From Brucella pseudintermedia (GTDB taxonomy: Bacteria; Pseudomonadota; Alphaproteobacteria; Rhizobiales; Rhizobiaceae), in assembly GCF_008932435.1 (NCBI RefSeq), contig NZ_WBWE01000002.1, forward strand, positions 186,001-250,000: a stretch of DNA of 64,000 nt. The letters run 5' to 3'. The position numbers were made by a program, and so were the translations under genes. The notes beneath the pieces are model-generated. The model searched no databases. It was not told the DNA's origin and saw only the letters and a program-made list of their open reading frames with translations. Positions 17,427 to 25,728 of the stretch are shown here, piece after piece (within the stretch, counting starts at the first letter, position 1; every line of letters begins with the position of its first letter).

Positions 17427-18326
17427 ATGTCGCATACTACCGCCGCGAGCCCCACGCCTACAAATGCGCAACGTCTGGCGATGACCGCCCTGATCGTTGG
17501 CGGCATTGCTATTGGCAGTTCGCCGATTTTTGTACGGCTGTCCGAGGTTGGTCCGCTGGCCACCGGCTTCTGGCGTCTTGCGCTTGCGGTTCTACCGCTT
17601 CTGTTCATGGATGGTCGCGAACGGCGTGGCGAAAAGGATGCCGCGTCACTTACTCTATCCGATTGTCTGCGTCTTGCCCTGCCCGGCCTGTTCATCGCCT
17701 GCGATCTGGGTGCCTGGCATTTGTCGCTCCACATGACTTCCGTCGCTAATGCAACGCTGCTTGCCAATATGGCGCCAATTTTCGTGACGCTCGGCGCGTG
17801 GCTGCTTTTCAAGTCACGCGTGAGCACCTCCTTTATGGTCGGGCTTGCCGTCGCTGTCATCGGTGTCGTGGTGCTGAAAGGCGGACCGGGCGAGCTTCTC
17901 CAGTCCCAATCTTCCGGCGATGCGATGGCGCTTCTGGCCGCGGTCTTCTATGCTGGCTATATCCTGTCAATGGGCCGCTTGAGAAGCCGCTTCACCACGA
18001 TGCGCATCATGCTATGGAGCAGCGCAATTGCCGCCGTGTTTTCATTGCCAATCGCCTATTTCATGGAAGGCCAGATCCTGCCCGTCACGCTTTACGGATG
18101 GCTGATCCTTGCTGGGCTAGCCTGGGTAACGCACGCCGCGGGCCAGAGCATGATCGCTTATGCGCTTGCCTATCTCCCCGCGTCCTTCTCCTCGCTCACC
18201 CTGCTTCTGCAGCCCGTCATCGCGGCATTTCTTGCCTGGACTATCCTGTCAGAGCCCATCGGCCTGTTGCAGGCCCTCGGCGGCATCATCGTGATATCAG
18301 GTATTCTGATTGCCCGGAGGGGATAG
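17427..18326 (+). CDS. EamA/DMT-family metabolite exporter
   Basis: 299 residues from ATG 17427; the frame is open upstream to a TTG at 17382, but the hydrophilic extension looks unlike the family. Ten hydrophobic segments form two EamA repeats (roughly residues 18-150 and 160-297). The first carries GSSPIFVRLSEVGPLATGFWRL and the second ALLAAVFYAGYILSMGRLR, ending LQALGGIIVISGILIARRG. Inner-membrane drug/metabolite transporters of this type export amino acids or other small metabolites. The substrate cannot be predicted. It converges with proX across a shared hairpin. Confidence 0.88.
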   Translation: MSHTTAASPTPTNAQRLAMTALIVGGIAIGSSPIFVRLSEVGPLATGFWRLALAVLPLLFMDGRERRGEKDAASLTLSDCLRLALPGLFIACDLGAWHLSLHMTSVANATLLANMAPIFVTLGAWLLFKSRVSTSFMVGLAVAVIGVVVLKGGPGELLQSQSSGDAMALLAAVFYAGYILSMGRLRSRFTTMRIMLWSSAIAAVFSLPIAYFMEGQILPVTLYGWLILAGLAWVTHAAGQSMIAYALAYLPASFSSLTLLLQPVIAAFLAWTILSEPIGLLQALGGIIVISGILIARRG

Positions 18327-18332
18327 AATGTG

Positions 18333-18358
18333 AAAAGCCCCGGTATCCCGGGGCTTTT
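18333..18358. terminator. Bidirectional terminator between eamA and proX
   Basis: An 11-bp perfect stem AAAAGCCCCGG / CCGGGGCTTTT with a 4-base loop sits between two convergent stop codons, with A-run and T-run on the two sides, so it can serve both strands. Confidence 0.88.
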
Positions 18359-18367
18359 GCTTGGGCT

Positions 18368-19234
18368 TTATTCTGCCAGCCATTCCTTGATGCGGTCAGG
18401 ATGGTCCGCGATATATTTGTCGACGGCCTTTTCATAGGATGTTTCCTGCGCATCGAACATTGCAGCCTCTAGCTCGCTGATCGGAAGGCTCATCTTGGTG
18501 AGGAGCGAAGCCACTTTCGGGTTCTCTTCCTTGAAGCCCTTGCGTGCGATGGCGTCGATGTGTTCCGCGCCGCCAAGCGCGCCTTCAGGATCGGCAATAT
18601 AACGCAGCTTGTACTTGCCGAACATCCAGTGCGGGCTCCAGGAAGTCGCCACGAACCAGCCGTCGGAACGTGTGGCGCGGTCGACCGTGGTCAGCATCGC
18701 CGCTTCACTCGAAATATTGAGCTTGTAGTCCAGCCCGTATTTCTTGATTGCTTCCTGTGACAGGCGCGTGAGGCCCGCGCCCGGATCAATGCCCTGAATT
18801 TCACCCTTCAGCTTTTCGCGAACTTCCGGTTTCTTCAGGTCCTCGATGGAACTGATTTCGCTTTCGGGGATGTAAGCCGGAACGATCCAGCCAAGCTTCG
18901 CACCTTCATAGAGCGGACCGAGGTTTTCGACCTTGTCCTCGATGCGCTTGTAGTAGTCAGCGTGGGTTTCCGGCAGCCAGGCCATCATCATGGCATCAAT
19001 ATCGCCACGGCTCACGCCCTGATAGAGTGGGGCCACGTCCGTCTGAACCAGCTCGACCTTCTGGCCGAGATTGTCTTCGATCAGCTTCTTGGCAAGTTTT
19101 GTGACGAACTCAGCATCCGACCATGGTGCCCAGCCGATTTTAACCGGCTTGCTGTCCTGCGCAAATGCTGCGCCCATGGTCATCGTTCCCGCCACAACTG
19201 CCGCCAGACCGAATTTGGTTAGTTTGCCTAACAT
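18368..19234 (-). CDS. proX: Glycine betaine/proline ABC transporter substrate-binding protein
   Basis: 288 residues with a signal peptide ending AAFAQ, then an OpuAC domain: KPVKIGWAPWSDAEFVTKL, LYQGVSRGDIDAMMMAWLPETHADYY, GIDPGAGLTRLSQEAI and WFVATSWSPHWMFGKYKLRY. The tryptophans (APW, AW, WSPHW) form the aromatic cage typical of betaine and choline binding proteins. It follows proW and proV on the minus strand and supplies ligand to that system, used for osmoprotection or choline/betaine uptake as nutrient. Confidence 0.9.
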   Translation of the reverse strand: MLGKLTKFGLAAVVAGTMTMGAAFAQDSKPVKIGWAPWSDAEFVTKLAKKLIEDNLGQKVELVQTDVAPLYQGVSRGDIDAMMMAWLPETHADYYKRIEDKVENLGPLYEGAKLGWIVPAYIPESEISSIEDLKKPEVREKLKGEIQGIDPGAGLTRLSQEAIKKYGLDYKLNISSEAAMLTTVDRATRSDGWFVATSWSPHWMFGKYKLRYIADPEGALGGAEHIDAIARKGFKEENPKVASLLTKMSLPISELEAAMFDAQETSYEKAVDKYIADHPDRIKEWLAE

Positions 19235-19294
19235 AGCTTCTCCTTTTCGATTGGTATCAGTTCCCGTTATTATTCTTGGTTATTTTTGTCTGCT

Positions 19295-20200
19295 TCATGC
19301 TTCCTGCTTGCGAAAGGATGAGGCGGACTGGGTGTCCGCCGCCTTCCTTAGAGATGCGAGCCGCTTGAAAAATCCGGCCCCGCCCTTGCCGAAGCTCTGG
19401 GTAATGCGGTCGAGAATGACCGCCAGGATGACCACGGCAAGGCCGCCCTCGAAGCCGAGGCCCACATTGAGGCGCTGGATGCCGGTCAGGACCGTATTGC
19501 CGAGGCCGCCCGCGCCGATCATCGATGCAATGACCACCATCGAAAGCGAGAGCATGATCGTCTGGTTGATGCCAGCCATGATCGAAGGCAGGGCGTTTGG
19601 AAGCTGCACCTTGAACAAAAGCTGCCGCGACGTGCAGCCGAAGGCGAGACCTGCTTCCACAAATTCCGAGTGCACCTGACGGATGCCGAGATTGGTAAGG
19701 CGCACGACTGGCGGCATGGCAAAGATCACCGTTGCAATCGTCCCGGGCACAGCACCGAGGCCGAAAAACATTGCAGCCGGAATGAGATAAACGAAAGCGG
19801 GCATGGTTTGCATGAGGTCGAGAACTGGACGCACAATCGAAGCGACCGTGTCGCTGCGGGCCATTGCGATACCGAGCGGAATGCCGATTACGACAGCGAT
19901 AACTGTCGAAGCCAGCACCAGAGAGAGGCTTTCCATAGTGCCAATCCACAAATCCATGTGGATGATGAGGCCCAGCGCAAGAGCGGTGAAAACCGCAAAT
20001 TTCCACCCCACGCGCCACAGCGATAGCAGTGTTAGAACTGCAACGCCGCCGATAGGCGGCACAGCGAGCAGAGCATTTTGAATACTGTCGGTAACAAAAC
20101 CGATGGTGGCCGCGATCATATCGAGCGCGGGCGTAAAGTGGTCAAGAATGTAGTTGACCACAACATCCGCCCATTCGCCGACACTGAAATTCAAATCCAT
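19295..20200 (-). CDS. proW: Glycine betaine/proline ABC transporter permease
   Basis: 301 residues with about seven membrane segments. It has the ProW-type N-terminus (FSVGEWADVVVNYILDHF), the long cytoplasmic/membrane region with GIPLGIAMARSD, and the permease motif FVEAGLAFGCTSRQLLFKVQLPNALPSIMAGINQ at about residues 195-228, which contacts the ATPase. The gene lies between proV and proX with gaps of about 80 and 60 bases, in one transcription unit. Confidence 0.92.
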   Translation of the reverse strand: MDLNFSVGEWADVVVNYILDHFTPALDMIAATIGFVTDSIQNALLAVPPIGGVAVLTLLSLWRVGWKFAVFTALALGLIIHMDLWIGTMESLSLVLASTVIAVVIGIPLGIAMARSDTVASIVRPVLDLMQTMPAFVYLIPAAMFFGLGAVPGTIATVIFAMPPVVRLTNLGIRQVHSEFVEAGLAFGCTSRQLLFKVQLPNALPSIMAGINQTIMLSLSMVVIASMIGAGGLGNTVLTGIQRLNVGLGFEGGLAVVILAVILDRITQSFGKGGAGFFKRLASLRKAADTQSASSFRKQEA

Positions 20201-20281
20201 ATTTTACCGTCCATTTCCGTATTTCTTCTGGATTGGACCTATTCTGCCCTCATCAGGCAAAAGTCCGTTGGCGTGCGGGGA

Positions 20282-21466
20282 TCAACCCGCGCGGCCAAGC
20301 GTTTCGAGCAATGCCGATTTACTGATGGCACCGACATAGCGGTTCTGGCGGTCCGTAACCGGGACTGGCCAGGGGCTTTCCGCCACTTGCGTCAACAATC
20401 CGGAAAGCGGCGCTTCCGCCTCAATAGCCGAGACGGCGTCCAGCCTCTCCCCACCTTGCGTCGCGGACCCCTTTGCCAGCGCGTCACGACTGACCATTCC
20501 GCGATAGGTGCGGTCGGCATCGATCAGCACACCGAATGTCTTGCCGCTCGCATCGAACCGTTCAAGCGCTGTTGCAAGCTGTTCGGGTTCGAAAACGATG
20601 AGTTCGTCCTCGCGCGCCACATCCGCGGCCTTGAAAACGCGAGACACATCCACATTGCGAAAGAAGGAACGAACATAATCATTGGCCGGTGCGGACACGA
20701 TTTCGTTCGGCGTTCCGACCTGCACCACCTTGCCGTGTTGCATGATGCAGATACGGTCGCCGATACGCATGGCTTCGTCCAGGTCGTGGCTGACGAAAAT
20801 GATCGTCCGGCTGTGCTCCGCCTGAAGACGCTTCAGTTCGTCCTGCATTTCCGTGCGGATCAGCGGGTCGAGGGCGGAAAACGCTTCGTCCATCAGAAGA
20901 ATGGTGGGCTCGCTCGCCAAGGCCCGCGCCAGTCCGACGCGCTGTTTCATACCGCCGGACAGCTGGTCCGGCATGCTGTGGGCATATGGCTCCAATCCGA
21001 CGGCTGCGAGCGCCTTCAGTGCTTTCTGGTGGCGTTCCGCCTCGCCCATTCCGGCCACTTCAAGGCCGAAGGCTGCGTTGTTCAGGACCGAACGATTGGG
21101 CAGAAGCGCAAAGGATTGAAACACCATGCTCATATCGCGGCGGCGAAGATCGATCAGCTCGCGCTTGGTCATTTTTACGACATCGCGGCCATCCACTTCA
21201 ATGGAACCGGCAGTCGGTTCGATCAGGCGATTGAGCAGACGCAAAAGCGTCGATTTGCCCGAGCCGGAAAGGCCCATAATAACGAATACTTCGCCTTCGT
21301 AGATATCGAAGGTCGCATTATCGACGCCGATTGTTGCGCCGAGTTCGCTGTGAATCTGGGTTTTTGATTTACCTGCGCGCAACTCCTGCATTGCACGCTC
21401 CGGATCATCGCCGAAGACTTTAAAAATGCCTTTCAAGCTTATCTTAGTCTCAGCCGGCGACTTCAT
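20282..21466 (-). CDS. proV: Glycine betaine/proline ABC transporter ATPase with CBS domains
   Basis: 394 residues from the ATG at 21466, preceded by GGAAGAAAG on the minus strand; an upstream start at 21499 is less likely. N-terminal ProV/OpuA-type leader (IFKVFGDDPERAMQELRAGKSK), Walker A GLSGSGKST, signature LSGGMKQR, Walker B ILLMDEAFSALDPL. Two CBS repeats occupy roughly residues 280-390. In OpuA-type systems the CBS pair senses ionic strength, so this transporter may be osmotically gated. First gene of proVWX. Confidence 0.92.
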   Translation of the reverse strand: MKSPAETKISLKGIFKVFGDDPERAMQELRAGKSKTQIHSELGATIGVDNATFDIYEGEVFVIMGLSGSGKSTLLRLLNRLIEPTAGSIEVDGRDVVKMTKRELIDLRRRDMSMVFQSFALLPNRSVLNNAAFGLEVAGMGEAERHQKALKALAAVGLEPYAHSMPDQLSGGMKQRVGLARALASEPTILLMDEAFSALDPLIRTEMQDELKRLQAEHSRTIIFVSHDLDEAMRIGDRICIMQHGKVVQVGTPNEIVSAPANDYVRSFFRNVDVSRVFKAADVAREDELIVFEPEQLATALERFDASGKTFGVLIDADRTYRGMVSRDALAKGSATQGGERLDAVSAIEAEAPLSGLLTQVAESPWPVPVTDRQNRYVGAISKSALLETLGRAG

Positions 21467-22016
21467 ACTTTCTTCCTTGTATAAAATACCATGCATCAAG
21501 TCTAACCCCGCTGTGCTGGCGGACTTAATCTCCTTTTTAACAATGATAAAACTTCATTCCAGCGCAGATTCCTCACGCAGTATCTGCGCTCCGCGAACGG
21601 GCCGCATGGAATGATTATCGATAGATTTCTTGATTCTATATAGGTCATTTCCCGACATGTCCACCCACTGCCGCGATTTCATCCAAATGAGCCGTCCGGC
21701 GACCGTCCCCTTGAATGTTTATTTTGAAGGGTCGCACTAAGGATTTTGAGGATCGTCCATCGCCACCCAAAACAGGAGGCAATCGACCAGCCTGAAGACA
21801 ATAGTAGTCCTGTTCCAATCAATTACCGGAACGGCCTGCGACAAATATGCCATCAGCTGCGACATCATCCGAATTAGTATAATTCGGGAGAAAAATGACT
21901 ATAATTGCAGAAAAATAGTGTGATTATACTGTGAACCGGACTCATCTAGTCTATACATAAAACGGCGCACATCGGACGGCCTGCACCCTTATAGACGGAT
22001 CGCGCAGGCCCGATTT
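21467..22016. other. Gene-free leader region upstream of proV with two dyads
   Basis: 550 bases without a convincing gene. Two perfect dyads stand out: AGCGCAGAT (21561-21569) with ATCTGCGCT (21582-21590), about 95 bases upstream of proV, and CCGAATT-AGTAT-AATTCGG at 21869-21887. The first is placed where an operator or 5'-leader stem would be expected for proV. The second lies beside the AT-rich sequence following the NTF2-like gene. No known riboswitch or small RNA was recognised. Confidence 0.4.
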
Positions 22017-22490
22017 TTAGCGATAAGCCATGTACCCGACAAAGCCGGTGATCTTCCAGCGCGCATCTTCGCGGCGGCAGAAATAGAGCGTCTGCCAGTT
22101 GAGGCGGTCAACGGTGCCGTCCTTTTTTGCAATCGTTCCGTCGAATTTTTTCCGCGCCACGGCGACCTCGCCTGTAATATCGATCACGCTCAGGTCAGTC
22201 GCGCGGAAGATTCCGTCAGCCAGAGATTCGGCATATTCAACCGCCGCACTTTCCGCCGCCTGACGCAGCCATTCATCACGATAGCTTGCGAGCGTCGGAA
22301 ACCCTGCATCCCATTTGTCGGGATCGCGATCATTATGCGCATGAATGCCGAGGAAGCGCACCTCGTCGAAATCATCGGCCACCAGCGACCAGTCCTGCGA
22401 TACGAAAGCCTCGATATCGCGTCGCACGAGCATTTCCCAAATCTGCTCACGGTCCCTGTCGCCCGCAAAGGGGTTAAGCGCATCTCTCAT
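22017..22490 (-). CDS. Hypothetical NTF2/SnoaL-like protein
   Basis: 157 residues, no signal peptide. The layout (REQIWEMLVRRDIEAFVSQDWSLVADDF ... GITGEVAVARKKF-like strand ... LNWQTLYFCRREDARWKITGFVGYM) is that of SnoaL/DUF4440-type cone folds, which bind small ligands or act as isomerases and hydrolases. Start ATG 22490. It is adjacent to a remnant of an MlrC metallopeptidase gene, which may mark an older, eroded catabolic locus. No function can be assigned. Confidence 0.7.
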   Translation of the reverse strand: MRDALNPFAGDRDREQIWEMLVRRDIEAFVSQDWSLVADDFDEVRFLGIHAHNDRDPDKWDAGFPTLASYRDEWLRQAAESAAVEYAESLADGIFRATDLSVIDITGEVAVARKKFDGTIAKKDGTVDRLNWQTLYFCRREDARWKITGFVGYMAYR

Positions 22491-22511
22491 GCTATCTCCT
22501 GATTATCTTAA

Positions 22512-22802
22512 CTTTCCACGTGCGGTGATGCGGCAGAAGAAGACACCGCAATCGACATCATTCTCAACACCAACCGGACACAGACTTTCCAGCCGGATAT
22601 TTTTTCAAATATTGGCATAGACCCGTTGAAGAAGGATATACTGGTCGTCAAATCCACCAATCATTTCCACGCGGGCTTTGCGCCGATCGCAGCCGAGATC
22701 GTCTACGTCGCTGCGCCCAGCTCCTATCCGAGCAATCCCCGCATCACCACTTATCGCAAGCTCAGCCGTGCCATCTGGCCGCGTGTCGAGAACCCGTGGT
22801 GA
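22512..22802 (+). pseudogene. C-terminal remnant of an M81/MlrC-family metallopeptidase gene
   Basis: Reading frame 22542 onward encodes about 87 codons beginning DTAIDIILNTNRTQTF, continuing KKDILVVKSTNHFHAGFAP and IAAEIVYVAAPSSYPSN, and ending at TGA 22800-22802. This matches the C-terminal domain of MlrC (microcystinase C) proteins, which are about 500 residues long. No start codon or upstream 400 residues are present; the frame is closed by TAA at 22509-22511, just before the NTF2-like gene. It is therefore a decayed fragment, probably left by a deletion. Confidence 0.75.
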
Positions 22803-22811
22803 ACAAATGAA

Positions 22812-22838
22812 AAAGCGCGGGGAACGCCCGCGCTTTCG
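22812..22838 (-). terminator. Terminator of the hexonate TRAP operon
   Basis: A 10-bp stem AAAGCGCGGG / CCCGCGCTTT (22812-22821 and 22827-22836) with a 5-base loop lies directly behind the dctM stop on the minus strand and ends in a T-run on that strand. Confidence 0.8.
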
Positions 22839-22841
22839 TTG

Positions 22842-24116
22842 TTAGTAAGCCAAGTAGGTCGATATAATCGGCACATAAGTAACCAGCGCCAGCAGGATAA
22901 ACAGCGCCATATACATGCTGAATGCCTGGCGGGTGAAATCCCCCACCCTCACCTTGGCGATATTGCAGACCATCAGCATGACCGTGCCCACCGGCGGCGT
23001 CAGCGTGCCAATCGAAAGATTGACAATGACGACGATACCGAAATGGACCGGATCGATACCCAAAGCCTTTACCGTTGGCATCAGGAGCGGCACCAGAACG
23101 ATCATCAGGGCCGTGCCCTCGATGAGCGCCCCGAGGATCAGCAGGATCACGTTGACTGCCAGCAGGAACGCATAAGGATTGCTGGTGAAAGACGAGATCA
23201 GCTGCATCAGCGACTGGCCGGCCTGTTCGAGCGAAAACACCCATGCGAGCGCTGACGACGCCATGATGACCAGCATGACGGAGGCAGTCGATTTCGCCGT
23301 TTCGATCAGCGAATCCACCACATGCGAGATACGCATTTCGCGATAGATCACGAAGCCGATAATCAGAACCAGCGTTACCGCAACCGCACCGGCTTCCGTC
23401 GGCGTGAAGATGTTCATACGAATGCCGCCGATGATCGCGAACAGCAACAGGACGGCTGGCCATGCCGAGGCAAGCGTCGAGACGACTTCAGCACCGCTCA
23501 TTCGCTTTTCACGGCTCGGCTTGTAGCCACGCTTTACCGACGTGATATAGGCCGCGATCATCAGGATGACGGCGCCCAGAATGCCCGGAACAACACCCGC
23601 CATGAACATCTTGCCAATGGAAACATCCGCAATCAGACCATAGATGATGAGCGCGATGCCCGGAGGAATGATCGGCGTGATCAGCGAACCGGCAGCCGTC
23701 ACCGCGCAGGAAAATGCCTTGTCATAGCCACGCTTGACCATTTCCGGCACCATCATGCGGGTGAGCATAGCGCTGTCCGCCAGATTGGATGCGCTGACGC
23801 CGCCCATCAGGGTGGAAACCATGATGTTGGTGAGGGCCATGCCGCCGCGCATGCGGCCAACCAGAATTTCCGCAACCTTGATCAGGCGCTCGGCAATGCC
23901 TGTATGCGACATCACCGTACCGAGCATGATGAAGAACGGAATTGCAAGCAACGACGTGTTCTGAGCCGGGCTGATGAAGCGCTGAACGGCAATCGCTATC
24001 GGCATCTGGTTGAAAAAGGTGAAATAGGTGAAGACCGCAATCAGGATGGCCACATAAAGGCGCATATTGAGCGCGATCAGCGCCAGCATGATGAGAACGA
24101 TGGTCGTAAGGTTCAT
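22842..24116 (-). CDS. TRAP transporter large permease (DctM), hexonate locus
   Basis: 424 residues with about twelve membrane segments. Family landmarks are IPFFIMLGTVMSHTGIAERLIKVAEILVGRMRGGMALTNI, LMGGVSASNLADSAMLTRMMVPEMVKRGYDK, IIPPGIALIIYG and the C-terminal NLSIGTLTPPVGTVMLM. It overlaps dctQ by four bases. It lies downstream of uxaA and a Zn-dehydrogenase gene on the same strand, so the imported compound is expected to be a sugar acid such as L-galactonate or a hexuronate. Confidence 0.92.
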   Translation of the reverse strand: MNLTTIVLIMLALIALNMRLYVAILIAVFTYFTFFNQMPIAIAVQRFISPAQNTSLLAIPFFIMLGTVMSHTGIAERLIKVAEILVGRMRGGMALTNIMVSTLMGGVSASNLADSAMLTRMMVPEMVKRGYDKAFSCAVTAAGSLITPIIPPGIALIIYGLIADVSIGKMFMAGVVPGILGAVILMIAAYITSVKRGYKPSREKRMSGAEVVSTLASAWPAVLLLFAIIGGIRMNIFTPTEAGAVAVTLVLIIGFVIYREMRISHVVDSLIETAKSTASVMLVIMASSALAWVFSLEQAGQSLMQLISSFTSNPYAFLLAVNVILLILGALIEGTALMIVLVPLLMPTVKALGIDPVHFGIVVIVNLSIGTLTPPVGTVMLMVCNIAKVRVGDFTRQAFSMYMALFILLALVTYVPIISTYLAY

Positions 24117-24583
24117 GCCTTGCCTCCCGCAAAAGCGGCGCGCAAGGATTTGAATGCGCCTGCAAACATATAAAGAGCGATAATGACGAAGCCGACCGGA
24201 ACGGCGATATCGATCCAGTAATAGGAAACCCGCAGCACGTCCGTCACTTTAAACTGGGCCGCCACCGAAAGCTTGTAACCGGCATAGGACACGTAGAGCA
24301 AGAACAGTCCCGACAGGATCGAAACGACAGCATTGATGATCTCGCGCAGCTTTTCCGACAGCAGATCCACGAGCATCGGGATGGCAAGATGCTGGTTGCT
24401 GCGTTCTGCGGCGATGCTGCCGAGCATCACGATCCAGATCATCAACAGGCCGGCCATTTCCTCGGTCCATTGCAGCGGCTGATGCATCCAGTAGCGCATG
24501 ACAACGGCGATGTTGAACATCGCGAGCAGGATGAACAGCGGCACGGCAGCCAGCCATTCGATCAGTTTTTCAAACAGTTTCAT
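24113..24583 (-). CDS. TRAP transporter small permease (DctQ), hexonate locus
   Basis: 156 residues if started at ATG 24583 (MKLFEKLIEWLAAVP), which has GGAA about eight bases upstream; ATG 24598 (MEFNPMKLF) is the alternative. Four hydrophobic segments, with the DctQ motif WTEEMAGLLMIWIVMLGSIAAERSNQHLAIPML around residues 38-70. Sits between dctP and dctM and couples to dctM by a four-base overlap. Confidence 0.88.
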   Translation of the reverse strand: MKLFEKLIEWLAAVPLFILLAMFNIAVVMRYWMHQPLQWTEEMAGLLMIWIVMLGSIAAERSNQHLAIPMLVDLLSEKLREIINAVVSILSGLFLLYVSYAGYKLSVAAQFKVTDVLRVSYYWIDIAVPVGFVIIALYMFAGAFKSLRAAFAGGKA

Positions 24584-24653
24584 CGGATTGAATTCCATGA
24601 GCAGACCACGCCGCGGCAAAGCCGCGACATGGCGATATCCGAATAAGGATGGA

Positions 24654-25628
24654 TCAGTTCAGTTCGGCTTTGATCTTGTCATAAAGACCGGGCGACCATT
24701 CCGGGAACTGGGTGTAGACCTTTTCAGCAAGAGCCTTGAAAGGAGCGCGGTCGACATCGATGACTTCGACACCGGCTTCCTTCATCTTTTCGATCATTTC
24801 ATTGTCTTTTTCGATCGTCAGCTTCTGGCTGTAGAGACCCGCATCATAAGCGGACTCGTGGATCATCTTCAGCTGTTCTTCAGGCAGCGTGGAGAAGAAT
24901 GCTTCGCCGCCGACGATGAGCGCCACGTTGGTCAGATAGCCGACCTTGCTCAGATATTTGGCTTCTTCCTGGAACTTCTGGCCGTAGAGAACCGAAATCG
25001 GGTTTTCGACGCCGTCGATCACACCCTGCGCCAGCGCCGGGAAGGTTTCGCCGAGCGGCATCGGGGTCGGGGTGGCGCCCATGGCCTCGAAGGTCTTGAT
25101 CTGCATGACATTGTTCGGCACGCGGATCTTCATGCCCTTCAGGTCTTCGGGGGTGCGGATCGGCTTCTTGGAAATGATCTGGCGAATGCCGTAAAGATAG
25201 TTCGGCATTACGATGTGAATGCCCTTCTTCTTCAGCTCTTCGCTCTTCTCCTTGAACCAGGGGCCGTCATAGACCTTGAAAAGCTGCGCCGGATCGTCGG
25301 TCAGGAACGGGCCGTAGAGAACGCCGAGGTCCGGGTCATATTCGGCCAGAAAGCCAACGTCGGAAATCGTCACGACATTGAGGCCCATCATAGCCTGTTC
25401 GGTCACATCCTTCTTGGAGCCGAGCTGCGAGCTTGGATAAAGTTCGAGTGTGATCTCGCCATTGCTGCGCTTGGCAAGGTCGTCCTTCCAGTAATGCATT
25501 ACCTCATCGAAAGGCTCGCCGGGGTTGTTTTCATAGGCAACCTTGATCGACACATTGGCAGCATATGCAGCCATGCTTCCTGCCAGCAACATGCTGGCGG
25601 CGATCATGCCGGTAACGAGTTTCTTCAT
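24654..25628 (-). CDS. TRAP transporter substrate-binding protein (DctP), hexonate locus
   Basis: 324 residues from ATG 25628, which has GGGAGGATAC upstream. Signal peptide MKKLVTGMIAASMLLAGSMAAYAA. The mature DctP fold shows SNGEITLELYPSSQLG, LKGMKIRVPNN, whose arginine normally pairs with the ligand carboxylate, and ALAQGVIDGVENP. Closely related proteins bind uronates and sugar acids. Together with the downstream permeases it makes the importer for the locus that also encodes UxaA, UxaB and a hexonate-type dehydrogenase. Confidence 0.9.
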   Translation of the reverse strand: MKKLVTGMIAASMLLAGSMAAYAANVSIKVAYENNPGEPFDEVMHYWKDDLAKRSNGEITLELYPSSQLGSKKDVTEQAMMGLNVVTISDVGFLAEYDPDLGVLYGPFLTDDPAQLFKVYDGPWFKEKSEELKKKGIHIVMPNYLYGIRQIISKKPIRTPEDLKGMKIRVPNNVMQIKTFEAMGATPTPMPLGETFPALAQGVIDGVENPISVLYGQKFQEEAKYLSKVGYLTNVALIVGGEAFFSTLPEEQLKMIHESAYDAGLYSQKLTIEKDNEMIEKMKEAGVEVIDVDRAPFKALAEKVYTQFPEWSPGLYDKIKAELN

Positions 25629-25728
25629 CAGTATCCTCCCGTATAGGGTCAATAAACAATGGCCTTGTGGCCGGTTTCCTCCACTAGCGTCCGGTACCGT
25701 TTATCCGGTCCGAACATTTGCTTCGATT

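Noticed and set aside
18368-19234. Possible iron or molybdate binding protein
   Set aside because: The tryptophan-rich pocket motifs and the ProV-type ATPase with CBS domains fit betaine/choline transport instead.
20078-21367. A 429-codon plus-strand frame
   Set aside because: Antisense to proV and its gap to proW; proV has all ABC and CBS motifs.
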